Origin: Pseudomonadota bacterium
GTDB lineage: Bacteria; Pseudomonadota; Alphaproteobacteria; Sphingomonadales; Sphingomonadaceae
Length of the DNA stretch: 64,000 bases
Direction of reading: 5' to 3'
NCBI GenBank assembly: GCA_023423655.1
Contig: JAFAFE010000006.1
Coordinates: 372,001 to 436,000, forward strand
A program made the translations under genes and the position numbers. The notes beneath the pieces are model-generated. The model made no database searches and was not told the origin of the DNA. It was given only the letters and a program-made list of their open reading frames with translations. This document shows, in pieces, positions 26,250-32,554 of the stretch; within the stretch, counting starts at the first letter, position 1, and the number at the start of each line of letters is the position of its first letter.

Positions 26250-26710
26250 GCGACGGGCTTCTTGCGCTGGAGGCCGGTGCGTTTGCAGGTGCCGACAAGT
26301 TCGCCATGCTGGTTGAACGCTTCATGGAGAAAGGTCACTATCCCTGCATCAGGCCGCGATTTGGAGTCCCGCAATTCCAGCACCGTCGTGCGGACATTGA
26401 CCGTATCGCCGTGGAATAAGGGCTTGGGGAAACGCACATCGTCCCAGCCAAGATTGGCAACCGCCGTGCCCAAAGTCGTATCGCCGACCGATATGCCGAC
26501 CATCAACCCAAGCGTGAACGCGCTGTTGACGATGCGCGCGCCAAATTCGGTGCCTTTCATATATTCTTCGTCAAGATGGAGCAGCGCAGGATTATGCGTC
26601 ATGGTGGTGAACAATATATTGTCGGTTTCCGTCACCGTGCGCCGGATGGCATGGTCGAACACCTGCCCCACTTCCATTTCGTCAAACCAGACACCTGCCA
26701 TGTGGCTCAT
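26246..26710 (-). CDS. MaoC-family (R)-specific enoyl-CoA hydratase
   Basis: 154 residues, one hot-dog domain. WFDEMEVGQVFDHAIRRTVT and TDNILFTTMTHNPALLHLDE contain the Asp/His hydratase dyad of the MaoC group, and RIVNSAFTLGLMVGISVGD continues the fold. Single-domain MaoC enzymes hydrate enoyl- or mesaconyl-type CoA thioesters. It is the first gene of a minus-strand unit with the CitE-like lyase. Its promoter region holds the CGTGTAAA palindrome at 26805. Confidence 0.9.
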   Translation of the reverse strand: MSHMAGVWFDEMEVGQVFDHAIRRTVTETDNILFTTMTHNPALLHLDEEYMKGTEFGARIVNSAFTLGLMVGISVGDTTLGTAVANLGWDDVRFPKPLFHGDTVNVRTTVLELRDSKSRPDAGIVTFLHEAFNQHGELVGTCKRTGLQRKKPVA

Positions 26711-26804
26711 CCTTTCCTTATCGCGTGCGCAATTCCTTACCGGTTGCGCAATGCCCTGCCAGCCTTTGGCGCGTTCGGCTAGCCATAGTTGTTCGGGTAA
26801 GGGT

Positions 26805-26823
26805 CGTGTAAATTTTTTACACG
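26805..26823. promoter_or_regulatory. Operator-like palindrome CGTGTAAA-N3-TTTACACG
   Basis: A perfect 8-bp dyad separated by TTT, placed between the divergent MaoC and nitroreductase units. The size and symmetry fit a site for a small dimeric repressor such as a TetR- or GntR-type protein. No such regulator gene is adjacent. Confidence 0.5.
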
Positions 26824-26967
26824 CTCTTTCCCCGCTATGCCGCAGCGTAAAGGCGCGAGCGCCGGGAAAACCGGCAATTAAGCATTATACAGCGCGGGTA
26901 AAATCGCCTAGCCTCTTTCCTGAAAACCGCCAATTAGTGCGGGGAAATGGATAGAGGGAGGCACAGG

Positions 26968-27039
26968 ATGATGGTTTGGCGTGGCAGAAAAAAAGGCCCC
27001 GCAATTCCCCTATCTCCTGCATATCGCGGCCAGAATTGA
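26968..27039 (+). CDS. Short leader frame coupled to the nitroreductase gene
   Basis: A 23-codon frame (M-M-V-W-R-G-R-K-K...) begins after the strong ribosome site GAGGGAGG and stops at TGA 27037-27039, overlapping the nitroreductase ATG (27039) by one base. The downstream ATG has no ribosome site of its own, so it is likely translated by coupling. The frame also crosses a run of seven A residues in slippery register (AG A-AAA-AAA); a -1 slip there would fuse it to the nitroreductase. Whether it is a leader peptide or the genuine N-terminus after frameshift cannot be decided here. Confidence 0.4.
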   Translation: MMVWRGRKKGPAIPLSPAYRGQN

Positions 27040-27722
27040 TGCACGCGCCCTCGCCCTCCGTTTCGGATGCGGTGCAAAGCCGCCGCTCGATCCGCCAGTT
27101 TCTCGATCGCCCTGTTGATAAGGCGCTGTTGCGCTCGGTGCTGGAGCGCGCGCAGCTTGCCCCGTCGGGCGGTAATGTCCAGCCGTGGGAGGTCGCGATT
27201 CTGTCCGGCACCGCACTTTCCGCCTTGAAGCAAAAGGTCATCGCGGCGGCATTGCGCGGCGATACATCCTATGCAGATTATCAAATCTACCCCCACCCGC
27301 TCCCAAATCCGTGGATGCAGCGGCGGCGCGATGTCGCTTATGCCATGTATCAAGCGATGGGGGTAGCGCGCGACGATAAGCCTGCACGCGCCGCCGCCTC
27401 CTTGCGCAACCTTGACGCTTTCGGCGCGCCGGTGTTGCTGCTGCTCCACTGTCCAACCTTCATGGGACCGCCGCAATGGGGCGATATGGGCATCTGGCTC
27501 CAAACCGTCATGCTGCTTTTGCGCGAAGAGGGGCTGGATAGCTGCCCGCAGGAAGCTTGGTCGCTTTATGGCGGGCTCATCCGCGAAGAATTGGGCTTGG
27601 GCGCGGACCATATTTTATGGACCGGCCTTGCAATAGGCTGGCGCGACCGGCACGCGCCGGTCAATAATTTTCCCTGCGCGCGCGCCGCGCTCGACGATGT
27701 GGTGCGCTGGTTTGATGACTGA
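27039..27722 (+). CDS. Nitroreductase-family FMN oxidoreductase
   Basis: About 227 residues. The nitroreductase N-terminal FMN contact SRRSIRQFLDRPVD is followed by LAPSGGNVQPWEVAIL, and the later segments MGIWLQTVMLLLREEGLDSC and FMN phosphate region GLAIGWRDRHAPVNNF complete the fold. Members reduce nitro groups, quinones or enones with NAD(P)H. The start at 27039 gives a normal family N-terminus (DAVQSRRSIR). It is followed after 41 bp by a CaiB-type transferase, probably one operon. Confidence 0.9.
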   Translation: MHAPSPSVSDAVQSRRSIRQFLDRPVDKALLRSVLERAQLAPSGGNVQPWEVAILSGTALSALKQKVIAAALRGDTSYADYQIYPHPLPNPWMQRRRDVAYAMYQAMGVARDDKPARAAASLRNLDAFGAPVLLLLHCPTFMGPPQWGDMGIWLQTVMLLLREEGLDSCPQEAWSLYGGLIREELGLGADHILWTGLAIGWRDRHAPVNNFPCARAALDDVVRWFDD

Positions 27723-27763
27723 GCGCGCCATCTCTTTCCCTCTGGCAGCTTAAAGGAGAGCCC

Positions 27764-28825
27764 ATGCCCGGCCCGTTATCCGGTCTCACCATCATCGAAT
27801 TTGCAGGCATCGGCCCCGGCCCCTTTTGCGCGATGATGCTCGCCGATCATGGCGCGAAAGTCATCCGCATAGAAAGGCCCGGCACGATGACCGACCCGCG
27901 CGATCCTTTGACGCGCAACCGGGTGATGGTCGAAATCGACATGAAGGAAGAAGCGGGCCGCGCCCGCGCGCGCGATTTGTGCCGCACCGCCGATGCCATT
28001 ATCGAAGGCTATCGCCCCGGCGTGATGGAGCGGCTCGGATTAGGGCCGGATGTGTTGCTCGCCGACAATCCGAAACTGGTGTTCGGGCGCATGACCGGAT
28101 GGGGCCAATATGGCCCTTATGCTGACGCCGCCGGACATGACATCAATTATATCGCGCTGTCGGGCGTGCTGCACGGCATTGGCGTTGCCGGGCAAAAGCC
28201 GGTCCCGCCGGTCAATTATGTCGGCGATTTTGGCGGCGGCGCGATGATGCTTGCGTTCGGCATGGTGAGCGCGCTCCTCCATGCGGGCAAAACCGGTGAG
28301 GGACAGGTGATTGACTGCGCGATGACCGACGGGTCGGCCTTGCTTGCAGCGATGACCTATGGCTTCCACGCGCGCGGGATTTTCCAGGATGCGGCCGGGG
28401 TCAATCTGCTCGATGGCGGTGCGCCTTTTTATGACACTTATACGTGCAGCGATGGCAAATTTATCTCGGTCGGCGCGATCGAGCCGCAATTTTATGCGTT
28501 GCTGCGCGAAAAAACCGGCCTTGCCGCCGACAAGGATTTCGACGCGCAATTCGACCAGTCGCAATGGCCGGCCCTCAAAGCCCGCCTCGCCGACCTGTTC
28601 GCGACGCGCAGCCGCGATGAATGGTGCGCACTCCTCGAGCATAGCGATGCCTGTTTCGCGCCGGTGCTGTCCTTAAGCGAAGCCCCCGCCCATCCGCACA
28701 ATGTCGCGCGCCAGACATTTGTCGATGTCGGCGGCACGCTCCAGCCCGCGCCTGCGCCGCGCTATTCGACCACGCCCTGCGATGCGCCCCGACCGTTCAG
28801 CCCCGCGGTATTCTCCGCATCATGA
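27764..28825 (+). CDS. CaiB/BaiF CoA-transferase family protein (alpha-methylacyl-CoA racemase-like)
   Basis: 353 residues. LSGLTIIEFAGIGPGPFCAMMLADHGAKVIRIERP is spread over the first 38 residues and the mid-protein segment YVGDFGGGAMMLAFGMVSAL carries the conserved Asp, as in alpha-methylacyl-CoA racemase (AMACR). The length and GHDINYIALSG segment also fit AMACR rather than formyl- or succinyl-CoA transferases. It would epimerise 2-methyl branched acyl-CoAs or move CoA between acids. It has a GGAGAG ribosome site and ends before a terminator shared with the next convergent gene. Confidence 0.9.
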   Translation: MPGPLSGLTIIEFAGIGPGPFCAMMLADHGAKVIRIERPGTMTDPRDPLTRNRVMVEIDMKEEAGRARARDLCRTADAIIEGYRPGVMERLGLGPDVLLADNPKLVFGRMTGWGQYGPYADAAGHDINYIALSGVLHGIGVAGQKPVPPVNYVGDFGGGAMMLAFGMVSALLHAGKTGEGQVIDCAMTDGSALLAAMTYGFHARGIFQDAAGVNLLDGGAPFYDTYTCSDGKFISVGAIEPQFYALLREKTGLAADKDFDAQFDQSQWPALKARLADLFATRSRDEWCALLEHSDACFAPVLSLSEAPAHPHNVARQTFVDVGGTLQPAPAPRYSTTPCDAPRPFSPAVFSAS

Positions 28826-28841
28826 ACTAGCCAAGCCCCAC

Positions 28842-28872
28842 AAAAAAGGCGGCCCGAACGAGCCGCCTCTTT
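28842..28872. terminator. Bidirectional Rho-independent terminator
   Basis: AGGCGGC (28847-28853) pairs with GCCGCCT (28862-28868) around an 8-nt loop. A run of six A residues before the stem becomes a T run on the minus strand, so it stops the small gene at 28890-29042 best; CTTT follows on the plus strand for the CoA-transferase. Confidence 0.85.
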
Positions 28873-28889
28873 ATGCCAGAAAATCAAGA

Positions 28890-29042
28890 TTAGCTTTTCG
28901 GCTGTTTCTGGTTGTTATCATCCTTGAACGTGCCGTCGGGGTTGCGTTCCCGTTTGTCCGACTTGTCGTTGGGATTTTGACCTCCGCTCTGATTGTCCTG
29001 CGGTTTCTGGTTATTTTTGTCCTGATTCATTGTGTTGGCCAT
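28890..29042 (-). CDS. Small hydrophilic disordered protein, probable stress gene
   Basis: 50 residues, almost wholly Asn, Gln, Lys, Asp and Gly (for example NQDKNNQKPQDNQSGGQNPN) ending in NPDGTFKDDNNQKQPKS. No fold or named family is evident; it resembles desiccation/stress-type hydrophilic peptides. The ATG at 29042 has a near-perfect AAGGAGG site, and a general-stress-type promoter lies upstream, so I believe the gene is real. Confidence 0.75.
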   Translation of the reverse strand: MANTMNQDKNNQKPQDNQSGGQNPNDKSDKRERNPDGTFKDDNNQKQPKS

Positions 29043-29075
29043 GATCGCCTCCTTACGTAACCCGCTCACCAATTT

Positions 29076-29100
29076 GACGATTTTACAAAGCTTTCGTTCC
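29076..29100 (-). promoter_or_regulatory. EcfG-type general stress promoter (GGAAC-N16-CGTC)
   Basis: On the minus strand GGAAC (29096-29100) is separated by 16 bp from CGTC (29076-29079). Alphaproteobacterial EcfG sigma factors use GGAAC-N16/17-CGTT-like promoters. It sits about 35 bp upstream of the small hydrophilic gene, the expected distance for a short leader. The last base of the -10 element departs from consensus. Confidence 0.5.
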
Positions 29101-29329
29101 GATGAATGTGCAAGATTGCGCCCGTTATGGTTTGAATCGCGCCCAAATGTTTTATTCGATCGGTTAAAGTAAGCTAAATAGAAAAATATAAGCGGGCAAA
29201 GTTGAGCGACATCAATTGACTTTGGTTATTATAATATGAATTATAAAAATATTGGCGCTATTTCTAACGAGCGAGACGCTGACAGGTGGGGTTACCGTGT
29301 GTACCACCGCTTTTAGGAGGCTTCTGGCT

Positions 29330-29515
29330 ATGCCCCATATTTCAGATGCTCATTATTTTGAGCGCCGTTACAAAGAGTTTTCGGAAAAATCGGATCAGGC
29401 AGCAGACCCTGAACTATCGCGAATCTATGCAGATTTTGCCGAAAATTATAAAAAGGCCGCGCAATATGCGTCTCCGGCACAGGCCGCTGACGAGGGTGCA
29501 AGCACATTATCTTAA
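29330..29515 (+). CDS. Small protein of unknown function
   Basis: 61 residues from the ATG at 29330, preceded by AGGAGG. The N-terminus (PHISDAHYFERRYKEFSEKS) and the rest are helical and charged, ending in an Ala-rich tail. The pattern HYFERRYKEF...ADPELSRIYADFAENYKKAA reads as a single amphipathic helix. An AT-rich upstream stretch contains TTGACT (29216) and TATAAT/TTATAA boxes, though their spacing (8 or 19 bp) is not ideal. I recognise no family, but small Alpha proteins of this type are common in sphingomonads. Confidence 0.65.
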   Translation: MPHISDAHYFERRYKEFSEKSDQAADPELSRIYADFAENYKKAAQYASPAQAADEGASTLS

Positions 29516-29593
29516 AGGTTAACCCGGCGGCGCTGGATGTGCGACGTTGCAATATGCGCGACAGACAGAATTTGCGCATTGTTTTGCCTTTCC

Positions 29594-30655
29594 TCACAGC
29601 ATGGCCCCACGGATTTCGCGGGGGATAGTGGCGGTCGGACAATGGAGATAACGGGTCGTAAAACTGCCGGTGCTGTCTTTTGATGTCGCGGTAAAACTCG
29701 TGCGACTATTGACGACAATATCGGTTATCGACGGAACCCGGATTGGCTCTCCATTGCCATATGAGGCTTGACCGTGGAGGCGGTAACGATTGCCCCCCAG
29801 CGCTTCGATGCGTTTTATTCCGAGGGATCCCAGATATTCGCTATTCTGGTCGAAATAGGCGAAAGCAATGCCATCCGGCGGCCCGTTCGGGTCTGATTCG
29901 CGAATGGCCTGCGCGCATCCCATATTGATCGCCCAATAGCCCGGCTCAATCGGCGGGAAAGCGATTTTCGTGGCTTTTGTTGCCGGGGCGCTTTTCGCAA
30001 ATGCGGGTGAAAGCGTGCAAATCTTGCCGCTTAACGATTCGCCACCAACCACATATTCCTTGCCGTTCCAGCGCATAAACATGAAGCAGTTCGAACCGGG
30101 ACCACCAACCTCTATATCCGGCCAAGCAATGCCTTTGCGCGGATAGAATGAAGGGATGCCTGTAATTTCCGTCAAGACCTGCCAGCCCTTGTCCGAATAG
30201 GTCAGAAGCGTGAACGCCTCGCCCGTATTACCGTGACAATAGGAACCGCGACTTGTCACAATCGCCTCTGGCCGACTGTCGCCATTAATGTCACGGATCG
30301 GTGACTTGCCGCTGGGAGATTGGAATGAATCCGATATGCTTGCATCGCAACGCGCGGCAGATTCTGCATCCTTGCCCCATTTCTTGCCATAGAGGCGGTA
30401 GCCTGCCGCCCGCATGATGGCGGCGCGGTCCGCTTCGGCAAGACTGGTCGGGTCCATAGGCAATGCCCAACCCATCGGCCCTTCGGGTTTTGCGGGTTCG
30501 GATGCCTCTACCGCTGCTTCAGCCTGCGGGGTCGTGCTTGCCTCGATAGTCTCTTGCGCAGGTGCGGCCAAAGGCGCGTCCGCCGTCGTCGCCTCGCCGC
30601 ACCCGGCAAGCGCAAGCGTGAGCGTGAGAGGCGCGATGATGATGGTCCGTTGCAT
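29594..30655 (-). CDS. Lipoprotein of unknown function with VCBS-like element
   Basis: 353 residues. A lipoprotein signal ends in LALAGCGEA (lipidation near Cys19), followed by an Ala/Glu/Pro-rich linker to about residue 60. The exported body contains RDINGDSRPEAIVTSRGSYC, a calcium-loop/FG-GAP-like element, and several cysteines (SYC, NCFMF, KICTL, MGCAQ, LHC) that could form disulfides. I do not recognise the family. It begins 5 bp after the cold-shock-like membrane protein stop and is the last gene of the four-gene operon facing the kinase gene. Confidence 0.8.
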   Translation of the reverse strand: MQRTIIIAPLTLTLALAGCGEATTADAPLAAPAQETIEASTTPQAEAAVEASEPAKPEGPMGWALPMDPTSLAEADRAAIMRAAGYRLYGKKWGKDAESAARCDASISDSFQSPSGKSPIRDINGDSRPEAIVTSRGSYCHGNTGEAFTLLTYSDKGWQVLTEITGIPSFYPRKGIAWPDIEVGGPGSNCFMFMRWNGKEYVVGGESLSGKICTLSPAFAKSAPATKATKIAFPPIEPGYWAINMGCAQAIRESDPNGPPDGIAFAYFDQNSEYLGSLGIKRIEALGGNRYRLHGQASYGNGEPIRVPSITDIVVNSRTSFTATSKDSTGSFTTRYLHCPTATIPREIRGAML

Positions 30656-30660
30656 CGCCT

Positions 30661-31392
30661 TTACCCCTTCGCCAAAGGATTGCGGATAACGCCCAATGCT
30701 GCGGCAATGAGCGCGCCGCCAGCCAGCAGCATGAGCCAGGTGCCAAGCCCGATACTGATGTTCGCACTGAGGCTTTCACGCATGAGCTCCGGCGCTGCGG
30801 AAAGCAGCGACGCCTTGAACAGAAAGACGATAATCGCGGCAAGAATGGCCCCCGCCCCGGTTACCAGCATGGGCAGTTTTTCCGGCTTTCCGGTAAAGGC
30901 CGCAAAGAGCAGCCACAGCGCCGACAGCGGGGCGATAAACCGTAACATGAGCATGGCTCCGCTACCGCCCGCATCGCCATCTCCGAGCTCGGAGACAGCA
31001 TCGGCAAGTTTACCAAGGTCCATCAAGCTCGCGCTTTGTACCGGCGAGGAGATGGCGGACAGGAAGAAAGCAATAATCACGACAAGTGCCAGCGGCGTCG
31101 CCAGCGACTGGGTGAATAGCGCCGTCACTTTTTCCCCTTCGCTGCCGGAAGATAGCGAGGAAAGCCCCGACAGATCGACATTCATATTGCTGATTGCGGC
31201 CTTGGCGGCGCCAGCGACGGGGTAAACCTCCTGCGCTATGCCGCCTTCGCTTTCAAAATCGACGCTCATGCCGGCGGCTGGCGGTCTATCGCTACGCCAG
31301 TCGGCGCGGGTGAATTTGTGGCGCGAGCCGTCCTCGGCGGAAATGGCTCCGCTGCCGTCGGTCTCGTTGAACCCTAATATCCGTCCTTTCAT
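30661..31392 (-). CDS. Cold-shock-like domain fused to a membrane domain
   Basis: 243 residues. Residues 1-60 look like a cold-shock/OB-fold domain (KGRILGFNETDGSGAISAED, then a short basic strand and SVDFESEGGIAQEVYPV), though the aromatic RNA-binding residues are sparse. Four hydrophobic helices follow (PLALVVIIAFFLSAI, FIAPLSALWLLFAAF, LVTGAGAILAAIIVFLF, WLMLLAGGALIAAALGV). Fusions of this kind are membrane proteins of unknown role. The ATG at 31392 follows AGGAGA. The gene overlaps neither neighbour but is 11 bp from the upstream lipoprotein gene. Confidence 0.75.
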   Translation of the reverse strand: MKGRILGFNETDGSGAISAEDGSRHKFTRADWRSDRPPAAGMSVDFESEGGIAQEVYPVAGAAKAAISNMNVDLSGLSSLSSGSEGEKVTALFTQSLATPLALVVIIAFFLSAISSPVQSASLMDLGKLADAVSELGDGDAGGSGAMLMLRFIAPLSALWLLFAAFTGKPEKLPMLVTGAGAILAAIIVFLFKASLLSAAPELMRESLSANISIGLGTWLMLLAGGALIAAALGVIRNPLAKG

Positions 31393-31403
31393 TTTTCTAT
31401 CTC

Positions 31404-31805
31404 CTATAGATCGCCGCCACATTGGGCGCGAAGCTGCTCGCGCAGCGGATAATAAGCATCGCGGAACGCGCGAACGGCTGATTTCATTTGCTGGGGATCG
31501 GCAGGATCAATGCCCGCCGCGCGCAACATCGCGCCATTAACCGCGTCCCGGTCTTGGGGGGCCGGCCTCAACGGCCAGCGCAGCGCAACAAAGGCGGGTT
31601 TGAGCTGGTCCGGGAAGGACGCATCCAACTGCTTGGCGATGCAGGTACAATCTTGACCGGTCTGCGCATTTTCCGCGCAAATCGATGCGATTTGTTTGGA
31701 GAAATCCGACTGCCCGCTACAGCCTGCAAGCGATAGCGCCACAAGCGCAAATGAGGCGGCCGCAAAAGCAGGGCGGACAAGAGGAGATTTGATATATCGG
31801 GTCAT
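31404..31805 (-). CDS. Small lipoprotein, unknown function
   Basis: 133 residues from the ATG at 31805, which follows GGAAGGAAA. The signal runs AFAAASFALVALSLAGCSG with lipidation at the Cys. The mature part has four cysteines in ASICAENAQTGQDCTCIAKQ plus another near the C-terminus (AQCGGDL), suggesting disulfides in the periplasm, and a helical middle (DAVNGAMLRAAGIDP). No family recognised. It is the second gene of the operon. Confidence 0.75.
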   Translation of the reverse strand: MTRYIKSPLVRPAFAAASFALVALSLAGCSGQSDFSKQIASICAENAQTGQDCTCIAKQLDASFPDQLKPAFVALRWPLRPAPQDRDAVNGAMLRAAGIDPADPQQMKSAVRAFRDAYYPLREQLRAQCGGDL

Positions 31806-31840
31806 AGTCGATTTCCTTCCTTTTTTTTGATGCAGGTCAT

Positions 31841-32428
31841 TCATTGCAACATGGCTTGCGCGGTGCGCGCGTCCGGTGCCGCCAAGCTGGCAGCCTGTTC
31901 GAATATCGCGCTATCGAGTTCGGCAAAGCGTGTGCGCCGCTTGAAGAAAAAGAATGCCCACGCTGCGACAGCGACTAGCCCCACACCATTTGGTACCAGA
32001 ATTGACATCAGCGTCAGCAAAAACCAGCGTCTTTTGTGGCGACCGCGCAGGTCTTTCAAAGAGGCGCTGTGCTTAAGCTTCTGGCCGGTATCATGGTTGA
32101 CAAGGTAGACCAGCCAGCCGCTCTCATTATCGCGATGCTGTGCATAAACGACCGTCACCCTGTGACCGTCGCGTACACCGAAACTACTGTCATCAAGATT
32201 GATTTCATGCTCTTGACCATTATCGGTATGAACAAAGAAGCGTTTATGCGTGGTTGTCGAACTCCATATAGTCGGCGCGCTGACATGGCCGCCATATTGC
32301 CCGACATAGCCGCCTCCGCCTGACGAATGGACCTGGGTCGAACTCCAGATTGCCGACCCCAATACTTCCCCGGATATGGTCCAGCAGTGGATTTGATCCC
32401 GATGCTCGATGAGCAGTGCCTTCGCCAT
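31841..32428 (-). CDS. Membrane-anchored protein with Gly-rich motif, unknown function
   Basis: 195 residues. The N-terminal soluble part contains two similar short segments, SAIWSSTQVHSSGGGG and SAPTIWSSTTTHKRFF, followed by beta-rich sequence (EINLDDSSFGVRDGHRVTVVYAQ). Residues about 135-165 form a transmembrane hairpin (WFLLTLMSILVP, GLVAVAAWAFFFFKRR), and the C-terminus is a short helix. The WSST/GGGGYVGQYGG pattern recalls a family found in other Gram-negatives but I cannot name it. It is the first gene of the operon, starting 126 bp from the divergent kinase gene. Confidence 0.75.
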   Translation of the reverse strand: MAKALLIEHRDQIHCWTISGEVLGSAIWSSTQVHSSGGGGYVGQYGGHVSAPTIWSSTTTHKRFFVHTDNGQEHEINLDDSSFGVRDGHRVTVVYAQHRDNESGWLVYLVNHDTGQKLKHSASLKDLRGRHKRRWFLLTLMSILVPNGVGLVAVAAWAFFFFKRRTRFAELDSAIFEQAASLAAPDARTAQAMLQ

Positions 32429-32492
32429 TTACACCCCCATATTCCCTACTTTTATGCATGGAAGGGGTAGAGCAGGGAGCCGTCAAAAGTCT

Positions 32493-32519
32493 TGAAGCAG
32501 GTCTAAAGAATTTCTAAAG
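32493..32519. promoter_or_regulatory. Three TRAAG repeats at exact 11-bp spacing
   Basis: TGAAG (32493-32497), TAAAG (32504-32508) and TAAAG (32515-32519) repeat directly every 11 bp, one helical turn, each preceded by a pyrimidine. The two right-hand copies extend to TCTAAAG. Direct repeats with this period are the usual target of OmpR/PhoB-type winged helices, the very domain encoded 36 bp downstream, so it may be that protein's operator controlling both divergent units. Confidence 0.5.
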
Positions 32520-32554
32520 TCGCACCGTCGGGGGGCAAGCTTGGGGGCAAGCAT

